This document shows positions 7,539-14,810 of a stretch of DNA of 64,000 nt, in pieces. Position numbers and translations under genes: made by a program. The notes under the pieces were generated by a model. That model was not told the DNA's origin, did not search any database, and worked only from the letters and a program-made list of their open reading frames with translations. This DNA comes from Nocardioidaceae bacterium (GTDB lineage: Bacteria; Actinomycetota; Actinomycetes; Propionibacteriales; Nocardioidaceae): positions 829,827 through 893,826 of the forward strand of contig CP076053.1 in assembly GCA_018672315.1 (NCBI GenBank), given 5' to 3'. The first letter of the stretch is position 1. Each line of letters begins with the position of its first letter.

Positions 7539-9355
7539 GGCGTTGCCTCCTCGTCGAGCCGGGCGAGCTCTGCCTCGACCACCGCGGTGTCGAGCTTGCG
7601 GAAGACGGGCGTCGGCTTGGCGACCGGCGTGCCCACCGTGATCGGTGAGCTCGCCCAGGCTGGCACGTCGGCGTAGTCCCCGGTGATGACCGGGTACGGC
7701 GCGCCGCCGTCGAGATCCTCGACCTCCTCCAGACGGGGCATCGGCGCGATGCGTCCCGCGCCCCCGAGCACCCGGTCGACCGCGTTCGCGCTGAAGGGCA
7801 GGAACGGGCTGAGCACCACGTTGAGGTCGGCCACCGCCTGGCACATGACGTGCAGCACCGTGCCCAGGCGCTCACGCTCGTCCTCGCCCTTGAGCGTCCA
7901 GGGGGCCTCGTCGGAGACGTAGCGGTTGACCTCGCCGACCGTACGCATCGCCTCGCCGATCGCGGCTTTCTGCCGGTGCCGGCCGATCTGGTCGCCGACG
8001 CGAGCGAAGGTCTCGCGCACGTCGGCGAGCAGCCGCTCGTCGCGCTCGGTGAGCTCGCCCACCGCCGGGATCTCGCCGAAGTTCTTCGCCACCAGGCTGG
8101 CGGTGCGGTTGACCAGGTTGCCCCAGCCCGCGACCAGCTCGTCGTTCGTACGCCGCACGAACTCGCTCCAGGTGAAGTCGGCGTCCTGGTTCTCGGGACC
8201 GGCTGCGGCGACGAAGTAGCGGAACGCGTCGGGCTGGTAGCGCTCGAGCATGTCGCGCACGTAGATCACGACGCGCTTGGAGGAGGAGAACTTCTTGCCC
8301 TCCATGGTCAGGAACTCCGAGCTGACGACCTCGGTCGGCAGGTTCAGCACGCCGTAGTCGCCCGGGTCGCCGCCCTTCTCGCCCCTCCCCGCGTACGCCA
8401 ACAGCTCGGCGGGCCAGATCTGGGAGTGGAAGGTGATGTTGTCCTTGCCCATGAAGTAGTAGGACAGGGAGTCCGTCGTGCCGTCTGGGCCGGGGTTCCA
8501 CCAGTCGCGCCAGGCCTCCGCGTTCCCGGACCGGCGGGCCCACTCGATGCTCGCCGAGAGGTAGCCGATGACGGCGTCGAACCAGACGTACAGCTTCTTC
8601 GTCGGGTTGTCCCGCCAACCCTCGAGCGGGATCGTGATGCCCCAGTCGATGTCGCGCGTCATCGCCCGGGGGCGGATCTCCTTGAGGATGTTCTGGCTGA
8701 AGCGGATGACGTTGGGCCGCCAGGTGCCGGACGCCTCACGCTCGTCGAGCCACTCCGCCAGCGCGTCGGCGAGCGCCGGCAGGTCCAGCAGGAAGTGCTG
8801 GGTCTCGACGAACTCGGGGGTCTCACCGTTGATGCGGCTCACCGGGTCGATGAGGTCGGCGGGGTCGAGCTGGTTGCCGCACGCGTCGCACTGGTCGCCG
8901 CGGGCGCCGGGCGTCTTGCAGATGGGGCAGGTGCCCTCGATGTAGCGGTCGGGCAGCGTGCGGCCCGTGGACGGCGAGATGGCGCCGTAGGTCGTCTGCT
9001 CGACGAAGTAGCCGTTGTCGTGGACCCCGCGGAACATCTCCTGCACCACGGCCTCGTGGTTGCGGGTGGTGGTGCGCGTGTAGAGGTCGTACGTCAGACC
9101 CAGGCTGACGAGGTCCTCGGCGATGAGGCGGTGGTTCCTGTCCGCGAGCTCCTGCGCGGTCAACCCGGCCTCGTCGGCGGCGATCAGGATCGGGGTGCCG
9201 TGCTCGTCGGTGCCCGAGACCATCAAGACGTCGTGACCGGCCATGCGCATGTAGCGGCTGAAGACGTCCGAGGGCACCCCGAAGCCGGCCACGTGGCCGA
9301 TGTGGCGGGGCCCGTTGGCGTACGGCCAGGCGACGGCGGAGAGCACACGGGTCAT
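7535..9355 (-). CDS. metG: Methionyl-tRNA synthetase
   Basis: Charges tRNA-Met with methionine. The 606-residue class I synthetase has the HIGH signature [12 protein letters not shown] (about residues 15-26), a zinc-knuckle CPIC...CDAC (about 143-159), and the KMSKS equivalent as KFSSSKR (about 355). The C-terminal anticodon-binding helical bundle is present, but there is no extra EMAP-type tail. ATG at 9353-9355 follows a TAGGGT box by 6 bases, so the mRNA is probably leaderless. It heads a chain with the LURP-one protein, esterase, rpiB and phosphatase. Confidence 0.97.
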   Translation of the reverse strand: MTRVLSAVAWPYANGPRHIGHVAGFGVPSDVFSRYMRMAGHDVLMVSGTDEHGTPILIAADEAGLTAQELADRNHRLIAEDLVSLGLTYDLYTRTTTRNHEAVVQEMFRGVHDNGYFVEQTTYGAISPSTGRTLPDRYIEGTCPICKTPGARGDQCDACGNQLDPADLIDPVSRINGETPEFVETQHFLLDLPALADALAEWLDEREASGTWRPNVIRFSQNILKEIRPRAMTRDIDWGITIPLEGWRDNPTKKLYVWFDAVIGYLSASIEWARRSGNAEAWRDWWNPGPDGTTDSLSYYFMGKDNITFHSQIWPAELLAYAGRGEKGGDPGDYGVLNLPTEVVSSEFLTMEGKKFSSSKRVVIYVRDMLERYQPDAFRYFVAAAGPENQDADFTWSEFVRRTNDELVAGWGNLVNRTASLVAKNFGEIPAVGELTERDERLLADVRETFARVGDQIGRHRQKAAIGEAMRTVGEVNRYVSDEAPWTLKGEDERERLGTVLHVMCQAVADLNVVLSPFLPFSANAVDRVLGGAGRIAPMPRLEEVEDLDGGAPYPVITGDYADVPAWASSPITVGTPVAKPTPVFRKLDTAVVEAELARLDEEATP

Positions 9356-9361
9356 GGCGTC

Positions 9362-9367
9362 ACCCTA
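9362..9367 (-). promoter_or_regulatory. -10 box of metG (leaderless)
   Basis: TAGGGT on the minus strand, 6-base spacer to the ATG. No T-box leader or other RNA switch precedes the gene, and there is no room for one. Confidence 0.5.
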
Positions 9368-9406
9368 GTGAGACGGCCAGGTCGGTGGAGGGGCGAGGCT
9401 CCCGGG

Positions 9407-9452
9407 CCGGTGGTCGAGCAGCGAGGCGCCGGCCGAGCGTCTCGACACCGCC
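9407..9452 (+). repeat. REP-like palindromic repeat, copy 1
   Basis: GC-rich imperfect hairpin: GGTGGTCGAG at its left pairs with CTCGACACC at its right, around an AGCGAGGCGCCGGCCGAG core. About 28 of the first 30 bases match the inverted copy at 10130-10173. The two copies bracket the nitroreductase-like gene. Confidence 0.6.
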
Positions 9453-9472
9453 GGAGGCGTACGGCTCTCTGC

Positions 9473-10096
9473 TCAGGAGAAGTCGGGGCCCTTGTCGCGG
9501 CTGCGCTTGAGCTCGAAGAAGCCGGGAGTGCTCGCGACGAGCACGGCACCGTCCCAGAGCCGACCGGCCGCCTCGCCCTTCGGCGTGGGCGTCACGACCG
9601 GGCCGAAGAACGCGGTGCCCTCGACCTCGATCACCGGGGTGCCGACGTCCTGGCCGACGCGGTCGATGCCGTCCTGGTGGGAGGCGCGCAGCTGCTCGTC
9701 GTACGCCTCGGACTCCGCCGCCGCGGCGAGCTCGACGGGGAGGTCGACCTCACGGAGGGCCTCCTCGATGAGGGGGCGGTCCGGGGTGCGGTCCTGGAGG
9801 TGGATGCGGTTGCCCAGGGCGGTGTAGAGCGGCAGCAGCACCTCGTCGCCGTGGTCCTGGGCGGCGGCGATGCACACGCGTACGGGGCCCCAGGCACGCT
9901 TCATCGCCTCGGCGTACTCCTCGGGCACGTCCTGGCCCTCGTTGAGCACCGCCAGGCTCATGACGTGCCAGCGCGTGGTCACCGGGCGCACCTGCTCGAC
10001 CTCGAGCATCCAGCGCGAGGTCATCCACGCCCAGGGGCACAGCGGGTCGAACCAGAAGTCAGCGGTCTGCGTGGTCTCAGGAGCGGTGGAGGTCAT
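9473..10096 (-). CDS. DsbA-family protein, homologue of mycothiol-dependent nitroreductase Rv2466c
   Basis: 207-residue thioredoxin-fold protein with an inserted helical domain. The N-terminal DFWFDPLCPWAWMTSRW aligns with the Rv2466c motif, but the mycobacterial CPWC is CPWA here, so only the first cysteine (about residue 20) remains. Other family marks are HVMSLAVLNEG, RAWGPVRVCIAA and the C-terminal VGTPVIEVEGTAFFGPV and FFELKRSR. Rv2466c reduces substrates using mycothiol; a single-cysteine form could still work through a mixed disulfide. ATG at 10094-10096 was preferred to a GTG at 10111. It stands alone between two REP-like repeats, divergent from pepN. Confidence 0.85.
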   Translation of the reverse strand: MTSTAPETTQTADFWFDPLCPWAWMTSRWMLEVEQVRPVTTRWHVMSLAVLNEGQDVPEEYAEAMKRAWGPVRVCIAAAQDHGDEVLLPLYTALGNRIHLQDRTPDRPLIEEALREVDLPVELAAAAESEAYDEQLRASHQDGIDRVGQDVGTPVIEVEGTAFFGPVVTPTPKGEAAGRLWDGAVLVASTPGFFELKRSRDKGPDFS

Positions 10097-10129
10097 GCCG
10101 GTCTCAACCACCCGGGCGGCGAAGATGTT

Positions 10130-10173
10130 CCGGGTCTCGCGGCTCGGCTGGCGCCTCGCTCCTCGACCACCGG
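10130..10173 (-). repeat. REP-like palindromic repeat, copy 2 (inverted)
   Basis: Inverted near-copy of the repeat at 9407-9452, differing mainly at two bases in the first 30. A further half motif (GGTGGTTGAGAC on minus) lies at 10101-10112. Its right end is 3 bases from the pepN -10 box, so it occupies the pepN -35 region. Confidence 0.6.
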
Positions 10174-10176
10174 GAC

Positions 10177-10182
10177 TAGCCT
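10177..10182 (+). promoter_or_regulatory. -10 box of pepN (leaderless)
   Basis: TAGCCT with a 6-base spacer to the ATG. The -35 region lies within the REP-like repeat and has no TTG-type hexamer. Confidence 0.5.
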
Positions 10183-10188
10183 CGCGCC

Positions 10189-12741
10189 ATGCCTGGAACC
10201 AACCTGACCCGCGACGAGGCGCGCACCCGCGCCTCCCTCCTCAGCGTCGACACCTACGACGTCGAGCTCGACCTCACGACCGGACCCGACACCTTCGGCT
10301 CGGTCACGACCGTCCGCTTCTCGGCCACGGAGGAGGGCCTCGGCGCGAGCACCTGGATCGACCTCGTCGGGGCGGAGGTCGAGGCGGCGACGCTGAACGG
10401 CGAGCCGCTGGACCCCGGTTCCCACACCGACGGTCGCCTGCCCCTGCCCGAGCTGCAGGCCGACAACGAGCTCGTCGTCCGCGCCCGCTGCCGCTACTCC
10501 CGCACCGGCGAGGGTCTGCACCGCTTCGTCGACCCGGCCGACGACAAGGTCTACCTCTACACCCAGTTCGAGGTGCCGGACGCGCGCCGCGTCTACGCGT
10601 GCTTCGAGCAGCCCGACCTCAAGGCCGTCTTCACCTTCACGGTCACCGCGCCGGACCACTGGCTGGTGGTCTCCAACTCCCCCCGGGTCGAGCCCGAGCC
10701 GGCCGGCGAGGGCGCAGGCACCTGGCGCTTCGCCCCGACCGAGCGCATGTCGACCTACATCACCGCGCTCGTGGCCGGCGAGTACGTCGAGGTGCGCGAC
10801 TCCTACGCGGGCCGGGGCGGCGAGATCCCCCTCGGGCTCTACTGCCGTGCCTCCAAGCAGCCCGACCTCGACGTCGACCGCCTGCTTCAGGTCACCAAGC
10901 AGGGGTTCGCGTTCTTCGAGGAGGCCTTCGACTCCGCCTACCCCTTCGGGACCTACGACCAGCTGTTCGTGCCCGAGTACAACATGGGGGCGATGGAGAA
11001 CGCGGGCTGCGTCACCTTCCGCGACGAGTACCTGCCCCGGAGCCGTCAGACCGCCGCGTTCTACGAGTCCCGCGCCAACACGATCCTCCACGAGATGGCC
11101 CACATGTGGTTCGGCGATCTCGTGACGATGCGCTGGTGGGACGACCTCTGGCTCAACGAGTCCTTCGCCGAGTGGGCCTCGCACTGGGCGATGGCGAACG
11201 CCACGGAGTACACCGAGGCCTGGACCTCCTTCGCGACCGCCCGCAAGGTGTGGGCCTACCGCCAGGACCAGCTGCCCTCGACCCACCCGGTCGCCGCCGA
11301 CAACCACGACCTGCACGCCGTCGAGGTCAACTTCGACGGCATCACCTACGCCAAGGGCGCGTCCGCGCTCAAGCAGCTCGTCGCCTGGGTCGGCGAGGAG
11401 GAGTTCGTCCGCGGTCTGCGTGCCTACTTCGCCGAGCACGCCTTCGGCAACACCGACCTGGAGGACCTGCTCTCCCAGCTCGAGGCGGCCTCCGGTCGCG
11501 AGCTGCGGCCGTGGGTCGCCGAGTGGCTGCAGACCTCCGGCGTCAACACGCTGCGTCCCGAGGTGACCGTGACCGACGACGGTCGGATGGCGGAGGTCGC
11601 GGTGGCGCAGACGGCCATCGAGGCGTACCCCACGCTGCGGCGCCACCGCATCGGCGTCGGCCTCTACGACCTGACCGACGGCCGACTGGCGCTGCGGCGA
11701 CGCGTCGAGACCGACGTACGCGGCGAGCGCACGGTCGTCGAGGAGCTGGCCGGTGAGCTCGAGCCCGACCTGTTGCTGCTCAACGACGGGGACCTGACGT
11801 ACGCCAAGATCCGCCTCGGCGAGCGGTCCCTGCGCACCGTGGTGCAGAACCTCGCCTCGCTCGAGGACTCCCTCGCGCGCTCGCTCTGCTGGGGCGCCGC
11901 CTGGGACATGACGCGCGACGCCGAGATGCGCGCCCGCGACTACGTCGACCTGGTGGTGCGCGCGCTGGGCAGCGAGAGCGACGTCACCGCCCTCGGCCGC
12001 GTGCCGATGTACGCCCGACAGGCCGTGGAGCGCTTCACCGCACCGGCCGACCGCGACGCCCTGCGTCGCCGCTGGGAGGCCGGCGTCCGCGGGCTGCTGC
12101 GCGACGCCGAGCCGGGCAGCGACCACCAGCTCGCCTTCGTCCGCGCGTACGCCGCCGCGTCCGTCACCGACGAGGCCCTCGACCACCTCGAGCAGCTGCT
12201 GGCCGGCGAGGCCTCGCTCGACGGTCTCGAGATCGACACCGACCTCCGCTGGACCCTGCTCAGCGCGCTGGCCGCCGCGGGCCGGGCCGGCGCCGAGGAG
12301 ATCGCGGCCGAGCGTGATCGCGACGCGACCATCTCGGGTCAGGAGCGTGCGGCAGCGGCCCTCGCCGTACGCCCCACGGTGGAGGCGAAGCAGGAGGCCT
12401 GGCGCGACGCCGTGGAGCGCGACGACGTCGCGAACGAGACCCAGCGGTCGGTGGCGACCGCGTTCACCGGGGGGCGCAACCCGGCGGCGCTGGAGCCGTT
12501 CGTGGAGCAGTACCTCACCGCGGCCGAGTCGATCTGGGAGTCCAAGGGCACCCAGCGCGCCTCGACGGTGCTGGAGTACATGTTCCCGGTGCCGCTGGCC
12601 TCCGACGGTCTCATCGACCGGGTCGACCGCTGGCTGGAGGAGACCGCCGCGCCGGAGGCCGCGAAGCGGTACGTCCGCGAGGGCCGCGACGAGGCAGCCC
12701 GGGCGCTGCGGGCGCAGGCCAGCGACGCCCAGGACGCGTGA
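10189..12741 (+). CDS. pepN: Aminopeptidase N (M1 family zinc metallopeptidase)
   Basis: Removes N-terminal residues from peptides in the cytoplasm. The 850-residue protein has the exopeptidase motif GAMEN (about residues 267-271), the zinc site HEMAHMWFGDLV (HExxH about 301-305) and the third ligand in LNESFAEW (about 323). An N-terminal beta domain precedes the catalytic domain and a helical ERAP1-like C-terminal domain (about 510-850) follows, the layout of actinobacterial PepN. The ATG is fixed by the TAGCCT box 6 bases upstream. The gene ends 13 bases before the convergent DUF5130 gene. Confidence 0.97.
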   Translation: MPGTNLTRDEARTRASLLSVDTYDVELDLTTGPDTFGSVTTVRFSATEEGLGASTWIDLVGAEVEAATLNGEPLDPGSHTDGRLPLPELQADNELVVRARCRYSRTGEGLHRFVDPADDKVYLYTQFEVPDARRVYACFEQPDLKAVFTFTVTAPDHWLVVSNSPRVEPEPAGEGAGTWRFAPTERMSTYITALVAGEYVEVRDSYAGRGGEIPLGLYCRASKQPDLDVDRLLQVTKQGFAFFEEAFDSAYPFGTYDQLFVPEYNMGAMENAGCVTFRDEYLPRSRQTAAFYESRANTILHEMAHMWFGDLVTMRWWDDLWLNESFAEWASHWAMANATEYTEAWTSFATARKVWAYRQDQLPSTHPVAADNHDLHAVEVNFDGITYAKGASALKQLVAWVGEEEFVRGLRAYFAEHAFGNTDLEDLLSQLEAASGRELRPWVAEWLQTSGVNTLRPEVTVTDDGRMAEVAVAQTAIEAYPTLRRHRIGVGLYDLTDGRLALRRRVETDVRGERTVVEELAGELEPDLLLLNDGDLTYAKIRLGERSLRTVVQNLASLEDSLARSLCWGAAWDMTRDAEMRARDYVDLVVRALGSESDVTALGRVPMYARQAVERFTAPADRDALRRRWEAGVRGLLRDAEPGSDHQLAFVRAYAAASVTDEALDHLEQLLAGEASLDGLEIDTDLRWTLLSALAAAGRAGAEEIAAERDRDATISGQERAAAALAVRPTVEAKQEAWRDAVERDDVANETQRSVATAFTGGRNPAALEPFVEQYLTAAESIWESKGTQRASTVLEYMFPVPLASDGLIDRVDRWLEETAAPEAAKRYVREGRDEAARALRAQASDAQDA

Positions 12742-12753
12742 GGAGAGTCTGAC

Positions 12754-13197
12754 TCAGGCGTCTGCGCGGTGCCGGCCCGGGGCCGGGTCGGCACCGCCGG
12801 ACCGCTCCGTACGCTCTGCCTGCTTGCCACGCTGGCACGACTGGGCGATCGCGCCCAGTCCGTGCACGAGCCCTCCCGCGACGTCGTCGCGGGAGAAGCA
12901 GTCGGCCATCTCGCCGGTGATGCGGTCGAGCTCGCCCGCGGAGAGCCGCTCCTCGGCCTGCTCACCCGTGACGACCTCGATGACGCGGCGGTCGGGCGCG
13001 ACCGCGATGAGCACCGAGCGTCCCGGTGAGCGCAGACGACCGTGCAGGTCGCGCGCGGCCGCACGGGTGTCCTCCCCGGTCAGCGGTCCGACGAAGACGG
13101 AGAACTCCAGGCGCGTACGCATCTCCGCGTCGCGCATCGCCGAGTCGACGCGCGTGCGCTCGGACTTGCTCAGCGCACCCTTGTCACCACCCAGCAC
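12754..13197 (-). CDS. DUF5130 domain protein (TPM-like)
   Basis: 147-residue protein of unknown function. The core from LSKSERTRVDSAMRDAEMRTRLEFSVFVGPLTG through FSRDDVAGGLVHGLGAIAQ matches what is annotated as DUF5130 in Actinobacteria, with a fold like TPM phosphatase-related domains (VAPDRRVIEVVTG strand and the C-terminal helix pair). No membrane segment is present. GTG at 13195-13197 was chosen because GGGGCGG precedes it by about 6 bases. It overlaps the 3' end of the upstream membrane-protein gene by 14 bases, so the two are co-expressed. Confidence 0.75.
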   Translation of the reverse strand: MLGGDKGALSKSERTRVDSAMRDAEMRTRLEFSVFVGPLTGEDTRAAARDLHGRLRSPGRSVLIAVAPDRRVIEVVTGEQAEERLSAGELDRITGEMADCFSRDDVAGGLVHGLGAIAQSCQRGKQAERTERSGGADPAPGRHRADA

Positions 13198-13585
13198 TGG
13201 AACCGCCCCGCGCGTCGCTGCCGGTGTCGTCGGTGGCCGAGCTGCCCTCGGGCAGGTCGCCGGCGCCGCCCTTCGGGCCGCCCATCCACGTCGCGGGCAC
13301 CGAGGAGCCCGACTTCTGCCTGCGGTCCGAGGCCAGACCCGGCAGGGCGAACGCCACTCCGAGCACGACGGCCAGGCCGAGCGGGACGAGCAGGACCAGC
13401 GTCAGCAGACGCAGCACGGAGACCTCCGGCGCCTCCGGCCATCCCTCGGCCGCCACGGCGTACGCGGCCGACGGCGAGGTCACGATGCTCACAGCCACAC
13501 CGGCAGCGAGGCCGGCGACCACGCGGGGGCGCGTCAGGACGCGGCGCGGCGTGGGGGTCGTCGAGGTCGGCGTCGTCGTACTCAC
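13184..13585 (-). CDS. Hypothetical membrane protein upstream of DUF5130 gene
   Basis: 133 residues, no family recognised. It has two hydrophobic segments, VVAGLAAGVAVSIVTSPSAAYA (about residues 22-43, could be a signal anchor) and LLTLVLLVPLGLAVVLGVAFAL (about 56-77), then a Gly/Ser-rich tail predicted to be cytoplasmic or extracellular. I chose GTG at 13583-13585 because a TAACCT -10 box ends 7 bases before it; the ATG at 13601-13603 would lie upstream of that box. Conserved neighbour of DUF5130 proteins in my recollection of related genomes, but this is not something the sequence proves. Confidence 0.65.
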   Translation of the reverse strand: MSTTTPTSTTPTPRRVLTRPRVVAGLAAGVAVSIVTSPSAAYAVAAEGWPEAPEVSVLRLLTLVLLVPLGLAVVLGVAFALPGLASDRRQKSGSSVPATWMGGPKGGAGDLPEGSSATDDTGSDARGGSSAGW

Positions 13586-13592
13586 ACCTGCG

Positions 13593-13598
13593 AGGTTA
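13593..13598 (-). promoter_or_regulatory. -10 box of the 13184-13585 gene (leaderless)
   Basis: TAACCT on minus, 7-base spacer to GTG. It decides the start codon of this gene. Confidence 0.45.
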
Positions 13599-13738
13599 TC
13601 CATTCCGAGCCGTCGCACGCGCACCCGCAGCGGTGGACGTGACCGGCCTGACGTCGGGTGCGACGGTGATCACGCCCCACCCCACACTGTCGCCCACCCT
13701 CGCTCCGGGCGCGTGGTCCCAGGGGACGAGCGCGACGG

Positions 13739-13768
13739 TTGGTCGCGACCGGGCGCCCTCGCTAGCCT
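13739..13768 (+). promoter_or_regulatory. Promoter of mscS-like gene (leaderless)
   Basis: TTGGTC (13739-13744), 18-base spacer, TAGCCT (13763-13768), then 7 bases to the ATG. Confidence 0.55.
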
Positions 13769-13775
13769 CCGCTGC

Positions 13776-14789
13776 ATGTCTTCCTCGGTGTCCGCTCAGA
13801 ACCAGCCCGACAGCAACCAGGTCAGCGAGTCCGCCGAGCAGGCGGGCGGATGGCTGCGCGACACCCTCCTCCCCTGGCTGACCGACACCGCCGCCCCGGC
13901 GGCGGTCTCGGTCGTGGTGATCCTCCTCGGCGCGATCATCGTGCGCTGGCTCGCGCACCGGGGCATCGACCGCATCATGAAGGGCGCCGAGCACGGTCGC
14001 CTCCCGGGCCGCCTGGGCTCGATCGGGCGGTCCGTCGAGGTCGCGGCGACGCCGGGCAGCTCGCGGCGCACGCAGCGGGCACAGTCGATGGGCTCGCTGC
14101 TGAAGAACATCGCGACCGCGGTCATCTTCGGCATCGCGGTCGTCATGGCCCTTGCCGAGGTCGGCGCCGACGTGGCCCCGATCCTCGCCTCGGCCGGTGT
14201 GCTCGGGCTGGCCATCGGCTTCGGCGCCCAGTCGCTGGTCTCGGACTTCCTCTCCGGCATCGCCATCCTGCTCGAGGACCAGTACGGCGTCGGGGACGTG
14301 GTCGACCTCGGTGAGGCCATCGGCACCGTGGAGTCGGTCGGTCTGCGCATCACCCGCGTCCGCGCCGTCGACGGCACGGTCTGGTACGTCCGCAACGGCG
14401 AGATCCTGCGCGTGGGCAACCAGTCGATGAACTGGGCGCGCACCGTGCTGGACATCGGCGTCGCGTACGGCGAGGACATCCAGCGCGTGCGCGACGTGCT
14501 CGGCGAGGTCGCCAAGGACCTGTTCGAGGCCGAGGAGTTCAAGGGCAAGGTCATCGAGGCGCCGGAGGTCTGGGGCGTCCAGGAGCTCGCGGCCGACTCG
14601 GTCGTGGTGAGGGTCGTCCTCAAGACCGCGCCGCTGCAGCAGTGGGCCGTCGCCCGCGAGATGCGTCAGCGCATCAAGACCCGCTTCGACGCCGAGGGCA
14701 TCGAGATCCCCTTCAGCCAGCGCGTCGTGTGGCACCGCAGCGACGACGGCACGGTCGTCTCCAGCGGTCAGGTCGAGCACTCCGGCTGA
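13776..14789 (+). CDS. MscS-family mechanosensitive ion channel
   Basis: Membrane channel that opens under hypo-osmotic stress. 337 residues. Membrane segments are at about residues 37-57 (AVSVVVILLGAIIVRWLA), 108-130 (IATAVIFGIAVVMALAEVGA) and the pore-lining helix APILASAGVLGLAIGFGAQSLVSDFLSGI. The beta domain follows with EDQYGVGDVVDLGEAIGTVESVGLR and an alpha-beta C-terminus. This three-helix form is the small MscS type. The ATG is supported by the promoter 7 bases upstream. Ends 21 bases before the next gene on the same strand. Confidence 0.93.
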   Translation: MSSSVSAQNQPDSNQVSESAEQAGGWLRDTLLPWLTDTAAPAAVSVVVILLGAIIVRWLAHRGIDRIMKGAEHGRLPGRLGSIGRSVEVAATPGSSRRTQRAQSMGSLLKNIATAVIFGIAVVMALAEVGADVAPILASAGVLGLAIGFGAQSLVSDFLSGIAILLEDQYGVGDVVDLGEAIGTVESVGLRITRVRAVDGTVWYVRNGEILRVGNQSMNWARTVLDIGVAYGEDIQRVRDVLGEVAKDLFEAEEFKGKVIEAPEVWGVQELAADSVVVRVVLKTAPLQQWAVAREMRQRIKTRFDAEGIEIPFSQRVVWHRSDDGTVVSSGQVEHSG

Positions 14790-14810
14790 TCCTGCGGTCA
14801 TGCTGTGCGC

